Of a DNA stretch of 64,000 nt, positions 52,416-62,914 are shown one piece after another. The notes under the pieces were generated by a model. That model was not told the origin of the DNA. It ran no database searches and saw only the letters and a program-made list of their open reading frames with translations. The DNA is from Mesostigma viride. Lineage: Eukaryota; Streptophyta; Mesostigmatophyceae; Mesostigmatales; Mesostigmataceae. How positions within the stretch are numbered: position 1 is the first letter of the stretch; each line of letters starts with the position of its first letter. The stretch spans positions 135,001 to 199,000 of the forward strand of contig RPFO01000310.1 in NCBI GenBank assembly GCA_009746045.1. Direction: 5' to 3'. The position numbers and the translations under genes were made by a program.

Positions 52416-53426
52416 AGACCAGGCCTTGCTTCAGCTTGGGTGTCCCCAGTGGGCTGCTTGACCAAAGTACCAAGTGGTGACTGGTGCTTACTGGTTGACA
52501 GCCGGTCCTTCAGGGTTAGGTACACCCTCCTGGACAGGAGTTGGTGTGGAATGTCACTCCTACCAGCTGAGAATCATGCCTGGCCCTCCCCATGGGGTTC
52601 AGAAGAGTCGCCAGGACTTAAGTCGACGCCTTTGGCCTCAAACAGTTAGGCCATGCAAGGGCAACCCGAATGCTGGTTCTTACAGGTTGCTGTATATATG
52701 TTTTCTAGTGCTTGTTTCCAACCTGTTGCTAATAAAGAACCTGGTTGTGTGACCATGTGGAACATGGTTGCCAGGGAGCCACATTCTGGGTTATATATGC
52801 TTGAATAAAACATAATCATGTCATGTCATTCTCATGTTGTTCTCATGGTTGTAATGTTTCTCTTGTGTAAAGTTCCAGGTCACCTATAAACCTGGAGGTT
52901 GGGGTGGGGTTCAATTCCCCAGCAGAGCCACAGCCTGGCATGAGTGATTCCTGGGCTTAACACCCAGTGAAGACATGGGCTCCCCAATAAGGCAGTATTT
53001 GTATAGGTGCTACCTGAGTCTCTTTGAGCATAAAAGGGAAAGGCTGGCCAAGGCGGGCGCCATAAGAACGGGCGCCTGTGATAACTGTGAAAGATCAGGA
53101 ACTCACAATAATACGTTCTTGGCATCCTTTAATCCCAGCCATTGGACTAGGTAATGTGCCTTGACTTTAATCTAACACCAAGTTCCCAAGGAAAGGTTGG
53201 GAGCTGACCAAGGGGTCAGGGGATAACCTGGGGTGACCTCTGATTCACTGGCCAGTACACCTAGCCTGGTCCAAGGGCGTATATGTTGTTACCCAAAAGG
53301 AGGCAGGACCCTGGGCCCTATCAGGTCTGATCAACCCCAAGGGACCAAGCGGTCTGTGGCTGAGTGGGCACAAGCAAGGTTAGGCTTGTTTCAAGCTGGT
53401 CCAGCTCCAAAAGAAGAAAGGGTTGG
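52416..53426 (+). other. 3' untranslated region of A2
   Basis: 1 kb without coding, homologous to the A1 3' region. It ends in AAAAGAAGAAAGGGTTGG just before the LTR, a convincing polypurine tract for plus-strand priming. Confidence 0.75.
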
Positions 53427-54070
53427 AGTTAGCATTTTGGGCAACCAATATGCTAAGTGGATGCAGTTTGGAAAGACCTTTCCAACGCCGTGCTGACCGC
53501 CTGAAACAGACAAGGGACGAGAAAGATATCAAGTCCCGAAGTCCTAGCCATCCGTGGCCGACTAGGGTGCAGTCCTCTGGTATAGTGGACAGGACACGTG
53601 GCAGGCCGTGCCTGCACAGGCTTAGCCTGATTATCACGTGACTGTGGTCCACGTAGATCAGAGGAGCAGCAGCCTGTGACTGGTGGAATACTGGAGCTGG
53701 CACAGGTCTGCAAGGATACTAGGCCTTGCAGGCTTGTGACAGGTCCTGTACTTCCTAGGTTGCAGAGTCTAGGCAAATCCAGTTCGTCCTGGCTCTGCAC
53801 TGATGCCAGTGGACGTTTAGGATTTGCTTGCACGCCTGCACGTGCCTCGTCACGCCGATGGGAACGAGGAACAACGCAAAGGATATAGCTTGGTCATGGG
53901 GGGTGACCAGCTATCTCGGAAAGCACGAACCGTGGGTGCCACCTTGGTCGTGGAAGTGCCCATTGTGGTCGTGGCCTGGTGAACAGATTTAAGGTTGCTG
54001 CCTTGCAACATTGGCTAAGACGCGCTGTGAAAGATCAAGAGCTCACATACGTTGGGTGCTCTTTCTAACT
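53427..54070 (+). repeat. 3' LTR of A2 (644 bp)
   Basis: Near-identical to 45582-46224, ends TTTCTAACT and is followed by the target duplication GTGGG. Confidence 0.93.
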
Positions 54071-54075
54071 GTGGG

Positions 54076-54287
54076 TGGTCCTCCCAAGGCTGGGCCCAGC
54101 AGTGGGACCTCACGAGACATCTGACAGTCAGGTGGAGTGTTATTTCTGCCAAGGGAAGGGTCACTTCAGGAATGAGTGTCCCTCGTACCTGAGGCAGGAA
54201 GGTCAGAGCAAGCCAGCCCAGGGTGGCAGCAAGGAGAAGGCTGGTCCATCCCAGGACAAGAGCAAGGGCAAGGCTGTTGATCATTGA
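54076..54287 (+). CDS. Gag of element D, 3' part with CCHC knuckle
   Basis: Continues the D gag after the A2 insertion. The knuckle CYFCQGKGHFRNEC is at 54138-54179, then a Lys/Ser/Gln-rich tail to a TGA at 54285-54287. One frameshift separates it from the direct continuation of the 5' part (GGPPKAGPSSG). Its presence right after the A2 target duplication shows that A2 split a gag gene. Confidence 0.75.
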
Positions 54288-54420
54288 CGTGAGCCTGCAC
54301 ACATCCCTGAACCCTGGAGGGTGCCCCCAGGGGTGTGTAATGTAGCTGCTAGTGATGGCAGTGAGGGGCAGCCCCATGCTCTAGTAATAGCTAGAGCCCA
54401 TTGGACACAATGGGGCAAGC

Positions 54421-54786
54421 TTGGTTACCACAGAGAGTATGCCAGCTGTAGCTGCAGTGGTTACTCGCCAAGGTGCCCGCCATGGCGGTGCTGAGCCTGA
54501 GGTAGGACCTGGTGTTGTGGACCCAGGTGGATCTCAGAAGCATTCTGACCGTGCAGGACTGGCACAGGATGGTCAGGATGAGGATAGGGCTGGAGACAGT
54601 CTGACAGGCACGACCCTGGTGCCTCCTGTACATAAGGGATCTGTACATACCTTAGTTAGAATACGAATGAACGACTTGGTACAATGCTTGAGAACACAGA
54701 GTGCTGAGAGCAATGAATTGCTTGGTTCATTAGAAAATAGGTTTACCCTTTATCAACGTTTCTCTCACTGGCTGCGCCGCCAGTGA
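54421..54786 (+). pseudogene. Start of D pol region (truncated)
   Basis: A frame reading ESMPAVAAVVTRQGARHGG, then VPPVHKGSVHTLVRIRMNDL and SAESNELLGSLENRFTLYQR follows gag by 130 bp. It is comparable in position to the low-complexity pol N-terminus of A1/A2 (VPLVQ motif), but it stops before any integrase motif. The sequence then changes character toward element B at 54925. Confidence 0.4.
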
Positions 54787-54924
54787 CCGTTGGGTGCAGA
54801 CCGTTGGCCCGAGGCCGCACGATGACAGGTAGCAGTCTAGTCACTGCATCGTGTGATCACAGATCAATGCACGCTGCAGTACGGTCCCTATCTAGGATAC
54901 TCTAGTACCGTCCAATGACAGGAC
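54787..54924. other. Junction between D and B
   Basis: Short unassigned stretch. The last 5 bp before B are AGGAC, not matching CCGGC on the other side of B. Confidence 0.5.
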
Positions 54925-55134
54925 ACTACGTATACTGGGTACTGACATCTGTCACGTACCCCAGTACCCAAAGTACCTATCTAGGGAAACGTATGCGACT
55001 CGACTAGCATTCCTATCTGCATAGCCCACGTGGTATTTATATTCACATACCAACGTAGGTTTACATGGCTTATTCATACGTTGTATTCACAATGCCTTTG
55101 AGACTTAGTCTACAGCAAAGCATGGAGACTAACT
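54925..55134 (-). repeat. 3' LTR of B (210 bp)
   Basis: Matches 61955-62171 with about three substitutions and two short indels. It contains TATAAATA on the minus strand (55034-55041). Confidence 0.85.
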
Positions 55135-55508
55135 CCAGTATTGTTTTATTATTTATTTCTTAATGCAGGTCTGCACCCCCAACATTATTGTTATTGTTTT
55201 TAAGTTGATTAGGGGTACAAAAGAGACATGGCTGGTTGAGCCAGGTTGGTTACAGCTGGCTGTTCTGGCCAGGTGTTATATTGCACATTAAATAAGGTGT
55301 ACACAGCTGGCTGGTTTGGCCAGTTACTGAAGCACACATTAAGGAAATGGATACAGAGCTTGTGTCCTCAAGCTGCAAATGGATACAAATCTGACCTAGC
55401 CAGCACTCACACCCCACAACGAATGTGTTGAATTTTATGGCGCCCAGCAGCTATCGCTGTGGTAAGGGGGTGTGGTGGTTGTGTACTGTGCTATGGCCAG
55501 TCATTTAT
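55135..55508 (-). other. 3' untranslated region of B
   Basis: No coding. The minus strand has A-rich AAATAATAAAAC just before the LTR in place of a G-containing polypurine tract. Repeated GGCTGGTTxxGCCAG words occur at about 55220-55330. Confidence 0.6.
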
Positions 55509-56066
55509 TCAAACACTGACTCTGATATCATAGGGGTTCATGTTCTGAAAGAGGAGCTGGTACTGTTGGCCAGCAGCATCCCGCAGCTTCGTTAGAGCGT
55601 CTGCTGGGTTGTCCTCATCATCCACATGAGTCCAGCTGGAGAAATAGGTGGCCTCCTGTTTGAGGATCACCCAATCCAGGTCAGTGTGGACAGCAGCAGA
55701 AACAGATTTCTTGGTTAGAAAACTGATCACAGAAAAGCTGTCAGTGTAGAGATGTGAGATGACATTGCATGTGCTGCCTGCCTGGGTTTGTAGCCAGGTG
55801 AGCATGTGCTGCAGGGAACGAGCATGCAATGCAGCAGACACCACAGCACGACATTCAGCTGAGTTGCTGCTGCCAGGTTTTCTGCGGTGTAGCCTGCTGT
55901 ACCAGGAAGTGAGGGACATGTAATCTGACCTGTTGGTGAGAAAAAACAGCCCTGATTCCCGTGCCCCCATCTGATTGATTGTTCTGCTCTCCATGGAGCT
56001 GTCCATGACACTGTGGATGTGGATGTCTTCCATCAGATTCAGGCCATGGAGGATGAGGGGGGGCAG
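55509..56066 (-). CDS. RNase H of B (own frame after a homopolymer shift)
   Basis: Reads leftwards from about 56066: MEDIHIHSVMDSSMESRT (catalytic D), SNSAECRAVV (E), LYTDSFS (D) and DEDNPADALTKL (last acidic position and copia-type ADALTK). It is joined to the RT frame through a run of seven G at about 56057-56063 (plus strand), where a one-base length change, real or a sequencing error, breaks the frame. It degrades the RNA strand during reverse transcription. Confidence 0.82.
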   Translation of the reverse strand: MPPLILHGLNLMEDIHIHSVMDSSMESRTINQMGARESGLFFLTNRSDYMSLTSWYSRLHRRKPGSSNSAECRAVVSAALHARSLQHMLTWLQTQAGSTCNVISHLYTDSFSVISFLTKKSVSAAVHTDLDWVILKQEATYFSSWTHVDDEDNPADALTKLRDAAGQQYQLLFQNMNPYDIRVSV

Positions 56067-59000
56067 TCATTGACCAACTTCCTGATGTGACTGCATTTTA
56101 TCTTGACTAGAACATCATGGGTGACCCTGCTGATGACAGCTAAGGGAGCCCCACAGATGGCTGACCACCACCCCAGTTTGCCCTGAACAGTGGCACACAT
56201 GTGTAAGGGGAGGTAGTTGTCCTGCAGCAGATCTAGACAATCTTGGATATATTCTGCAGGAGGGGAGAGAGAGCAGACCCACTGATCTGGCTGCCTATGC
56301 AGCTGCAACATGATGCCACAGAACTGGATGGGGGTTGTGCTCAATTCCACCTGTTTGCCAATCTCATATGATTCCTGGACCTGCTGAATAAAGGTTTCCA
56401 CCTCAGCTCTAGGCCCACAAATGAGTTGGTCATCTCCATGCCACACAAAGAACAGCAGTCCAGAGGGGGTGGGTACAACAAAAAAGCATGGGTCCAGGTC
56501 ATCATACGTGGCCTTGAGCTTTTTGAATACTTCCTCTGCTGAGTCTCTGAAAATTTTTGGGGCACTGACAAGCCCTTCCACCCCAATGTTGATGATAAGG
56601 TGGGGCTCATCAATGTAAGGTTTCCACACAGCTGGGGTGTCTACCACGTACACCTTCCCTTTCCACACAGATTCAGCCTTTTCTGGGTCCCCCCTGAGGA
56701 AGGCCCTTTTAATATCAGTGGCTTTGCAGACATAGTCTTGGCCTGCATTGAGGTTGTGGAGGAATAGGGAGAGCATGATCCTGAGTGAGGTTTGTTGCAG
56801 CCCAGGTGTGTATGTTTCCCCTTTTGGCAGTGTGGATGTCCCCTTTAATTCTGTGACACATGGTCTGGCATGGAAGATTGGGGAGCCCACTTTTTGTGGT
56901 TTTTGTTTGAGAACAAATTTTAATCTGAGCTTTTTGGCTCCCTCTGGCACGTCCCATGAAGGGGTGACAGGCGGTTTGTATTGAGGGTTTTTGGGGTTGG
57001 GCAGGACCCATTCCTGCCTGGCTTGGTGGACAATGGCCATCAGCCACTTGGTAAACCCTTTTTGTGTTTTGCATTCTTGTATGACGTGGGAGATTTGGTG
57101 GGGTGAGTGCATGGCTATGTCCCACTTACCCAGCCCAAAGGCTGAGGGATGGAGGAACTGGCTGTGCACTAACTTGTCCAGATCAGGGATCTCCCCTGGT
57201 GCATACTGAGTGTTGACTGCCTTGATGACAGCATCCATACCAGGGACAATACTGGAGAGAGGGATTTTAAAGTGGTCCAGAGGAACTGCACCCACCCCTG
57301 TGACACTGAGCTCATTAGCTGAGATAAGCACCCCAGGATAGGATACAAAAGGTTCCCCCAACAAGGTGTTACCAGAGTACCCCTCCACCACCTGGAAGGG
57401 TGTCTGAATACCAAGTATAGGGAGCATCACTTGTCCCACTACATCCAGTGAGCTTTGGCCTGAGAAATCCTGCACCCGTGCCCAAAATGAAGGTGCAATC
57501 TCAAGACCAGGGATGGCTTGTGCACTGATCACACTGACCTGTGCCTGAGTGTCTATTGCCAGGGTCCAGGGGTCCTGACTAGTGCACACAGCTGAGACTT
57601 TTGCCAACCCTGCGGCCACAGCAGCTTGTTGCTTATGTGACCTGTGTAATGCTTGCAAGGCGACTGCCAATCTTGACCTCAGAGCGGGAGGGTTGGCAGA
57701 CAATTTGGTGCCTTGGGGCTGAGCTAATGCTTCCAACCCAGCTACCTCGTGCCTGGTTAAGCAATCCCCAGGTTGTGAAGTGGGCCTGGCTTCACTGAGG
57801 GTGGAAGGGTTCACAGAGGGTGCTGTGGTGCTGTCAACAGCAGTAATTGGTGGCTCAGAGCTACTGCTGGGCATGCTGGAGTTGCCAGATAGAAGTAGTG
57901 AGTCCATGCTTAAAGACTCTTCCCCAGGCACGTCTGCCATGGGAGAATAATACTTCTTAATTCTATGACAGCTCACCCTGTGACGCTTCCCATTGATATT
58001 GTGCTTGACCTCCACGGTCTTGCTGTTTTTGGTAAATCCACGGATGGTAACTGGACCTAGCCAAGTTCCAACCTTACCAAAGCTGTTTTCCTTGTAATAG
58101 AGAACTTGATCACCTTTTTGGAATACTGGCCTGGAATGGGTTTTATCTTTTTCTGCCAGTTTTGCTGAGGTTTGTGCACGTGCAGTGTTGTACAGTGCTA
58201 TCACCTCTGGGGGATATACACCTGCCTGCAGGCCTGCTGGGATTACTTCACCCCACGTGGCATGCAAGACAGGTCTCATGTTTAGGGTTGTGCACATTTC
58301 ATGACACCAGAGTGCCCTGTCACAATAGACCCCTGAAGTAGCATCCTTGGAAGGATTTTTGGCTAGTAGGGTTTTGACAGATCTGATGGTTCTTTCAATG
58401 ACCCCCTGACCCTCATGATCTTCCAGCCCAGCAATCTCTATTGCTTCACACCCTTCCAGGTCAGTCAGACAAGAAAATTGTTGATCAAGCAAAATTCTGT
58501 CAACTGGGTAGAATCTGGGTAAAGCAATCATGAGTGCAACACGTAGCTGCCCTGCAGACATGCCAGGTAGGGGTTCCATTACTGTGAACCTGGACCATGA
58601 GTCTTTTAGGATCAGGTAGGGTTGGACATCTTTGTTGATGTGCATCACATCCCCCACTATCATGCCCCTATTGGTGGAAGGAGTTGCAGTATGCCATTTT
58701 TGAGGTTTGGGGCTATTGAACTGACATTCTTGACAGTGTTGTCTAGCCAGTTTTACTGCATTCCTGAGTTGTTTTCCCATGCTACTACCCCCCAGCCGTC
58801 TGGCCAGTTCCTCAGCCACTGTTTCATGACCCATGGCTAGGTGCAGCTGATGAGCAAGCTCCTTGATATCTATGGAGTTGTCAACAGTAGGGGTTAGTGC
58901 TTTTATGTAAGGTTCCAGAACAGGGTGTTGGGAGGACAGTAAGGTTGCTGCCTCAAAATCAATTATGCCCTGGTTGCCATCCCCAATGGTAATGAGATCA

Positions 59001-59206
59001 TCATCCTCAGAGTACAAGGTGAGAGAACTCACATTGTTTTTGGTAGCGAGGCCTGTTGCAACGGCTGCCTGGAGGCCCCAGGGGATGACGTGCGTGCCAG
59101 CAACCCGGGCAGAGATCCACGTTGGCCAGGGAGTCGTTGTTGGGGCAGTTGTCCCGTGTGCCCTCTGGAAGCACCTCAGGCACCGTGGGCCAGGGTTGCC
59201 AGGTTG

Positions 59207-59237
<31 letters not shown>

Positions 59238-59525
59238 CCCTGCTGGGACCGGTTCTGGCCCTGCTGGGACCTGTTGTTGTTGTTGTTTTGGCCCTGTTGG
59301 GACCTGTTGTTATTGTTGCCCTGCTGGGACCTGTTGTTGTTATTGTTGTTGTTGTTGTTGTTGTTGGGGTTGCCATGCAGGGGCACACGGTGCCACGTGT
59401 TGCCACGCCCCTGAGAGCCACTGCCCCCTTGGTGGGAGGACTTGTGGGTCTTGGGTGCCCCCCCTGGCTGGCCCCCCTTGCGTTTGTGGCCTTGGACACC
59501 CTGGACCTTGGGGTCCTGGGCCTGG
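56039..59525 (-). CDS. Pol of B: integrase, retropepsin-like, RT
   Basis: The frame is open from about 59525 and overlaps the end of gag. It starts with a basic KRKGGQPGG segment and an Asn/Gln low-complexity stretch encoded by (TTG)n at 59205-59375. Counting from 59386: a stretch WISARVAGTHV then LITIGDGNQG at about 80-135; integrase zinc site HQLHLAMGH and CQEC, GDVMHINKD (about 246), LLDQQFS and HEGQGVIERTIRSVK; retropepsin-like IDTQAQVSVI (about 612), LPILGIQTPFQVVEGYSG and LLGEPFV; RT DIKRAFLRGD and VWHGDDQLI (about 980). The frame ends at 56039 just before RNase H. It supplies cDNA synthesis and integration. Protease-like position and triplet are as in A1/A2. Confidence 0.87.
59205..59375. 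repeat. Coding (TTG)n microsatellite in B pol
   Basis: Interrupted GTT/TTG runs alternating with GGGACC..TGCTGG units; read as Asn runs and RSQQG on the minus strand in pol, or Gln runs in the gag frame. Confidence 0.9.
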
Positions 59526-60191
59526 GTTGCCAGTACCCAGGGGGTCCACTGCCTCCTCGATATAGAGCATGGCAGCTCTGAAGTTGTCCCAGAGGGACTT
59601 GAGGCCTGTAAGCAGGGTAGCCAGGACAGAAGGTTGCAAATTAGCTTTTGTTAGCCAGGTGTGGATGAGATACCTTGGTTGGAGCTTGAGAAGCTCAAGG
59701 TCTTTCTCAATCATTACCCTGTATGTTTTTGCATCCCCAGAGAGGTTATTCTTGTTCACCTTATATGCAGCAAGCCAGTTGAAACGTTCTACTGCTTCCA
59801 TGTGGTTATTGGTAAGCACTAGCTGTTTCAGATCAGTGATAAAGGTAGGCCACTGTTCAATGGCTGCTTCAGGTGTCAGGGTGCGTTCCTGATAGGTTTG
59901 AATCAATGCTCTAATTGCAGGAGATGATTGATGGAATGTGGAGGAGGCCCTGAGAGCCTTAAACTGATGTCTAAGGTTGAGGCCTTCCATCCCATACTCC
60001 AGAGCAAAGACAAATTGCTTAGCTTGTTCAACAGTGTGACCCTCAGGCAAACCAGCAATATTGATTTTGGATTCCTTTTTATGAGGGTTAAACACACCTG
60101 TGGGAGGGGGGTTGGCCCTCAAGAAGACGTCGGTTGCCTGTTGGAGGCGGGTGGGGTCCAGGTTGATGGTCCCCCGCTCATACCGCGACAT
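59340..60191 (-). CDS. Gag of B
   Basis: The ATG at 60191 (MSRYERGTINLDPTRLQQAT) lies 19 in-frame codons after a TAG; the frame upstream (LCTQLTANQLQTVEGLRAL) also looks coding, so a spliced or non-ATG start is possible. Helical core: EQAKQFVFALEYGMEGLNLR, AIRALIQTYQERTLTPEAAI, EKDLELLKLQPRYLIHTWLT, LLTGLKSLWDNFRAAMLYIE. The gag frame runs into Gln repeats and stops at 59340. The frame with basic residues switches to pol (+1) between about 59570 and 59525. A zinc knuckle is only hinted at (CLRCFQRAH in the pol frame, last Cys missing). Confidence 0.75.
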   Translation of the reverse strand: MSRYERGTINLDPTRLQQATDVFLRANPPPTGVFNPHKKESKINIAGLPEGHTVEQAKQFVFALEYGMEGLNLRHQFKALRASSTFHQSSPAIRALIQTYQERTLTPEAAIEQWPTFITDLKQLVLTNNHMEAVERFNWLAAYKVNKNNLSGDAKTYRVMIEKDLELLKLQPRYLIHTWLTKANLQPSVLATLLTGLKSLWDNFRAAMLYIEEAVDPLGTGNPGPGPQGPGCPRPQTQGGPARGGTQDPQVLPPRGQWLSGAWQHVAPCAPAWQPQQQQQQQQ

Positions 60192-61954
60192 CAGGGCGCG
60201 CAGGCCCTCGACAGTTTGCAGCTGGTTAGCTGTTAATTGGGTGCACAGCTACGGCCCCTAGGCATTGGGCGAGTCCTAATCTCCTGAGGTGGTGCCTCTA
60301 TGTGCAAGCCTACTGGACGTGTCATGTATTCCTGGATAAACCTATCTGCTTCCCATGCTGTCTTGAATCCCTTAAAGATAGCCCTATCTATGCCTATCCA
60401 CTATATAGTTCTTGCAGTCTACCCAGCTATAGAAAATGCCTACTTTCCCTGTGCCTCCATCATGTGCCACAGCATAGTAAAGTTGCCTAGATACATCACT
60501 ACCCCAACCCCCAAGTCCATTATTACATCTATTATTATTTCTATTATTACTATTAGCCATCACACACGTTGTCTATTGCCAGCAGACAGAGATAGAAAAG
60601 AGAAAGGAACCTTTTTACCTCTAGTGTGTGACCTGTCACAGGGGGGGGGGGATGCCAACTGGCTCTAATCTAATCACTATCACAGAAATCAGGAGCTTCG
60701 CGCCCCTAATTCCATACAAGAGGGTAGCCTCCGTGATAACTGCCCACCTTTTCGCAAGGACAAAGCCACGGAAACCACCCTACCAGCGTCCTCGGCTTTC
60801 GCAGCCAGGACGCTAGTCACAATACGTCACTAGAAACGACAAATTCACAAAGAAAACAACAAGGAGGGGCGCACATCACCTCACCTCCTACGCGTGCAGG
60901 TAAGAGAGACGGAGCAAGGCGGTTGGCTGCAAGCTACTACCACATACTGCATGACAAAACGTACCTTGGCGTTGCGCAGCCGACTTTCCTCCCTGGCTTG
61001 TGGCGCCGATTCCTTGTAGTGGTGCAGAGCCGAGCTCCCCGTCGGTGCCCAATCGACAGGAGATGCTTCTAAGCCCTATCCTATGACCGCCCTTTCAGCT
61101 AGACGACACCGCCGTTCACCACAGCCAGCTTCCCAGGCTGTCGGGTCGAACTCGGCTTTCTATCTCACTAAATATTGGGCCGGTCCTGCGCAGGCCCTGC
61201 GCTATTAAGAATGCACCTTGCGGCTTAAACACAAGGGCTCTTCGCGAGCACCTGTGGAAAACCTCTAGAACTACCTCCGATACCAGTGTTACGTCACCGA
61301 GCCGGACGGTGCGAAAGATCTAATCTAGTATAAGGTGCAGTTTAATAAGCCGGCATAGCCGCGCATCCGCGTACCGCGATAGCAAGCAAAGATCGCAGTA
61401 AATTGACTAACTGAGCAGCGGTTTATCCTCAGCTAGGCCTTATAGCATGATTAATTAATCTAGCTATATAACACGGCATGTCATGAGGCAAATGACATCC
61501 GGATTAGTGCCCCTTGGTCTGAGAGAGTCGTCAACACTCGTTTCATTAATCATCAAACCAAAGAGAGAGAGTCCATCATCCACAGACCAATTTCACCTAG
61601 CTGCGCTACCAAGCTGGCAAGTTGGTGTGCAGGCGCGCCGACATGCGCGCCGATCTTCCAGATACTGCCGTCAAGCCCCAATAGGTTCTGTATGACGTCT
61701 AGGGCCGGCCCGGCCCCTAGAAGATCTCGTACTTCTGGCTAGGCCCAAAATAACTGGTCCGGAACACACAAAGTACCAAATAAACACACAAAGTCCCGAA
61801 CTTAGGACAAATTCCCAAATAAGTCCCGAACTGAGTCCTATAGTCCGGCGGACTATGAAAGCGAGCTATCGAAAGTCCCAAACGAATAACAAATGACTTT
61901 CGACTTATCAATTGAAGGCATTGTTACGCCCATACAAAGGTCTGGGCCGTAACA
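60192..61954 (-). other. Long leader of B between 5' LTR and gag
   Basis: 1.76 kb with no supported gene. It contains a CTAGGGCCGGCCCGGCCCCT palindrome (61699-61719) and a short inverted pair TTACGCCC..GGGCCGTAA at 61924-61952, adjoining the LTR. An insertion of another element may account for the length, but no clean ends were found. Confidence 0.45.
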
Positions 61955-62171
61955 ACTACGTATACTGGGTACTGACATCTGTCACGTACCCCAGTACCCA
62001 AAGTACCTATCTAGGTAAACGTATGCGACTCGACTAGCATTCCTATCTGCATAGCCCACGTGGTATTTATATTCACATACCAACGTAGGTTTACAAGGCT
62101 TATTCATACGTTGTATTCACATTAATGCCTTTGAGACTTAGTTAGTCTGCAGCAAAGCATGGAGACTAACT
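61955..62171 (-). repeat. 5' LTR of B (217 bp)
   Basis: See 54925-55134. The minus-strand TATAAATA box is at 62064-62071. Confidence 0.85.
62064..62071 (-). promoter_or_regulatory. TATA box in B 5' LTR
   Basis: TATAAATA read on the minus strand, about 110 bp before the LTR/leader border, suitably placed to start the genomic RNA. Confidence 0.5.
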
Positions 62172-62505
62172 CCGGCCCCGCACCACACGGTGCATATGGC
62201 GGCCCCCTCCGAGCCACCACCGGTGTCGAGCCCCTCGTCCGGCGCATGAGGGGAACGCGCACAACCTCCTGCACCACATCACGATCTAAGACGGGTCCTC
62301 CTCCTCAACGTTGTCTGGATGCATCACATCCTGGCTGGGTGTTTCTATCCGACATTTCCTGGCGAATGCTCGCCAGTATGGAGTCGGATGTCCCCGAATC
62401 ATCCGTCATGGGGGACGAAGAGGAGTGCTGCTGCACCTCCTCCTCGGAAGATGCCTCGCTCATCAGGGCCTTGCCCTTGTTGGTCGGATCGTTCTTGGGA
62501 GCCAT
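62172..62505 (-). pseudogene. 5' part of an unknown ORF cut by element B
   Basis: The minus-strand ATG at 62505 (MAPKNDPTNKGKALMSEASS) opens a Ser/Glu-rich frame (EEEVQQHSSSSPMTDDSGTS, ILASIRQEMSDRN) to a TGA at 62305. The same frame then stays open (PVLDRDVVQEVVRVPLMRRT) up to the B LTR. It resembles the N-terminus of a gag-like protein. It lies on the far side of the inverted D LTR, so it may belong to the sequence that originally flanked D. Confidence 0.4.
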
Positions 62506-62914
62506 TTTTCCGAAAAAATGTGGGTAAAAAGTAGAGTGTAAAATGGGTTGGCTTTGCTCGTCGTAACAACGCGTGTGTTTTTCACCGGAGTTTGTTAATA
62601 ATGCAAGTTATGGGATACACAGAGCCAGAATGCTCAGGCAGTGCCAAATGGCGTGTGTGTGAACGACGAGACACCTTGGCATTAGGATAATGTGGCACAT
62701 ATACTGCTGGCCAGCCGTCAACGATGGCTGGCCAGACTTAACGTAAGTTAAACAAACTTACTGATCCTAAACGGACTAGCCTATCAGTTACAACCTGATC
62801 TAGTCAGTCCTAACATGACAACTATGTACAGTCCCGGTACTGAGGTACCGGCTCATCACATACTGAGTATAGCCACGTGTCCATGCCACAACTGCTCTAG
62901 TCCAGCACCGTCCC
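62506..62914. other. Flank of the inverted D LTR
   Basis: No coding. The last 5 bp (62910-62914, GTCCC) are the reverse complement of GGGAC found left of the D 5' LTR. They are followed leftwards by CCAGCACC, inverted relative to the flank at 33019. Confidence 0.6.

Larger units (their letters stand above)
45582..54070 (+). mobile_element. Copia-like LTR retrotransposon A2 (8489 bp)
   Basis: LTRs 45582-46224 and 53427-54070 are flanked by the 5-bp target duplication GTGGG (45577-45581 and 54071-54075). Same organisation as A1 with an intact ORF1, gag with two frameshifts, in-frame TGA, and pol with one frameshift. The LTRs differ by about five substitutions and one indel in 643 bp. It is inserted in the D gag gene in the same orientation. 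Confidence 0.93.
33041..54786 (+). mobile_element. LTR retrotransposon D (host element, split by A1 and A2)
   Basis: Pieces in order: target site GGGAC (33041-33045), 5' LTR 33046-33743, leader 33744-33943, [A1 insertion], leader/ORF1 43692-44522, gag 44625-45581, [A2 insertion], gag end with CCHC knuckle 54076-54287, start of a pol-like frame to about 54786, then break. Removing A1 and A2 with one copy of each target duplication restores a normal LTR, ORF1, gag order. The 3' half is absent here. An LTR of the same family with the same 5-bp target lies inverted at 62915-63613. Confidence 0.75.
54925..62171 (-). mobile_element. Copia-like LTR retrotransposon B (7247 bp)
   Basis: Direct repeats 54925-55134 and 61955-62171 flank minus-strand gag, integrase, retropepsin-like, RT and RNase H genes. 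The LTRs begin (minus strand) AGTTAGTCTCC and end CGTAGT. No target duplication is seen: the flanks are AGGAC and CCGGC. The coding capacity is almost intact, with a gag/pol frame change plus one homopolymer frameshift before RNase H. The 1.76 kb between the 5' LTR and gag is unusually long. It belongs to the same broad clade as A1/A2 by domain order and by the HGDD box. Confidence 0.85.

Noticed and set aside
54925-55134. B LTRs taken as a separate MITE or satellite
   Set aside because: The two copies are in direct orientation around a complete gag-pol and carry a TATA box, so LTRs are the simpler reading.
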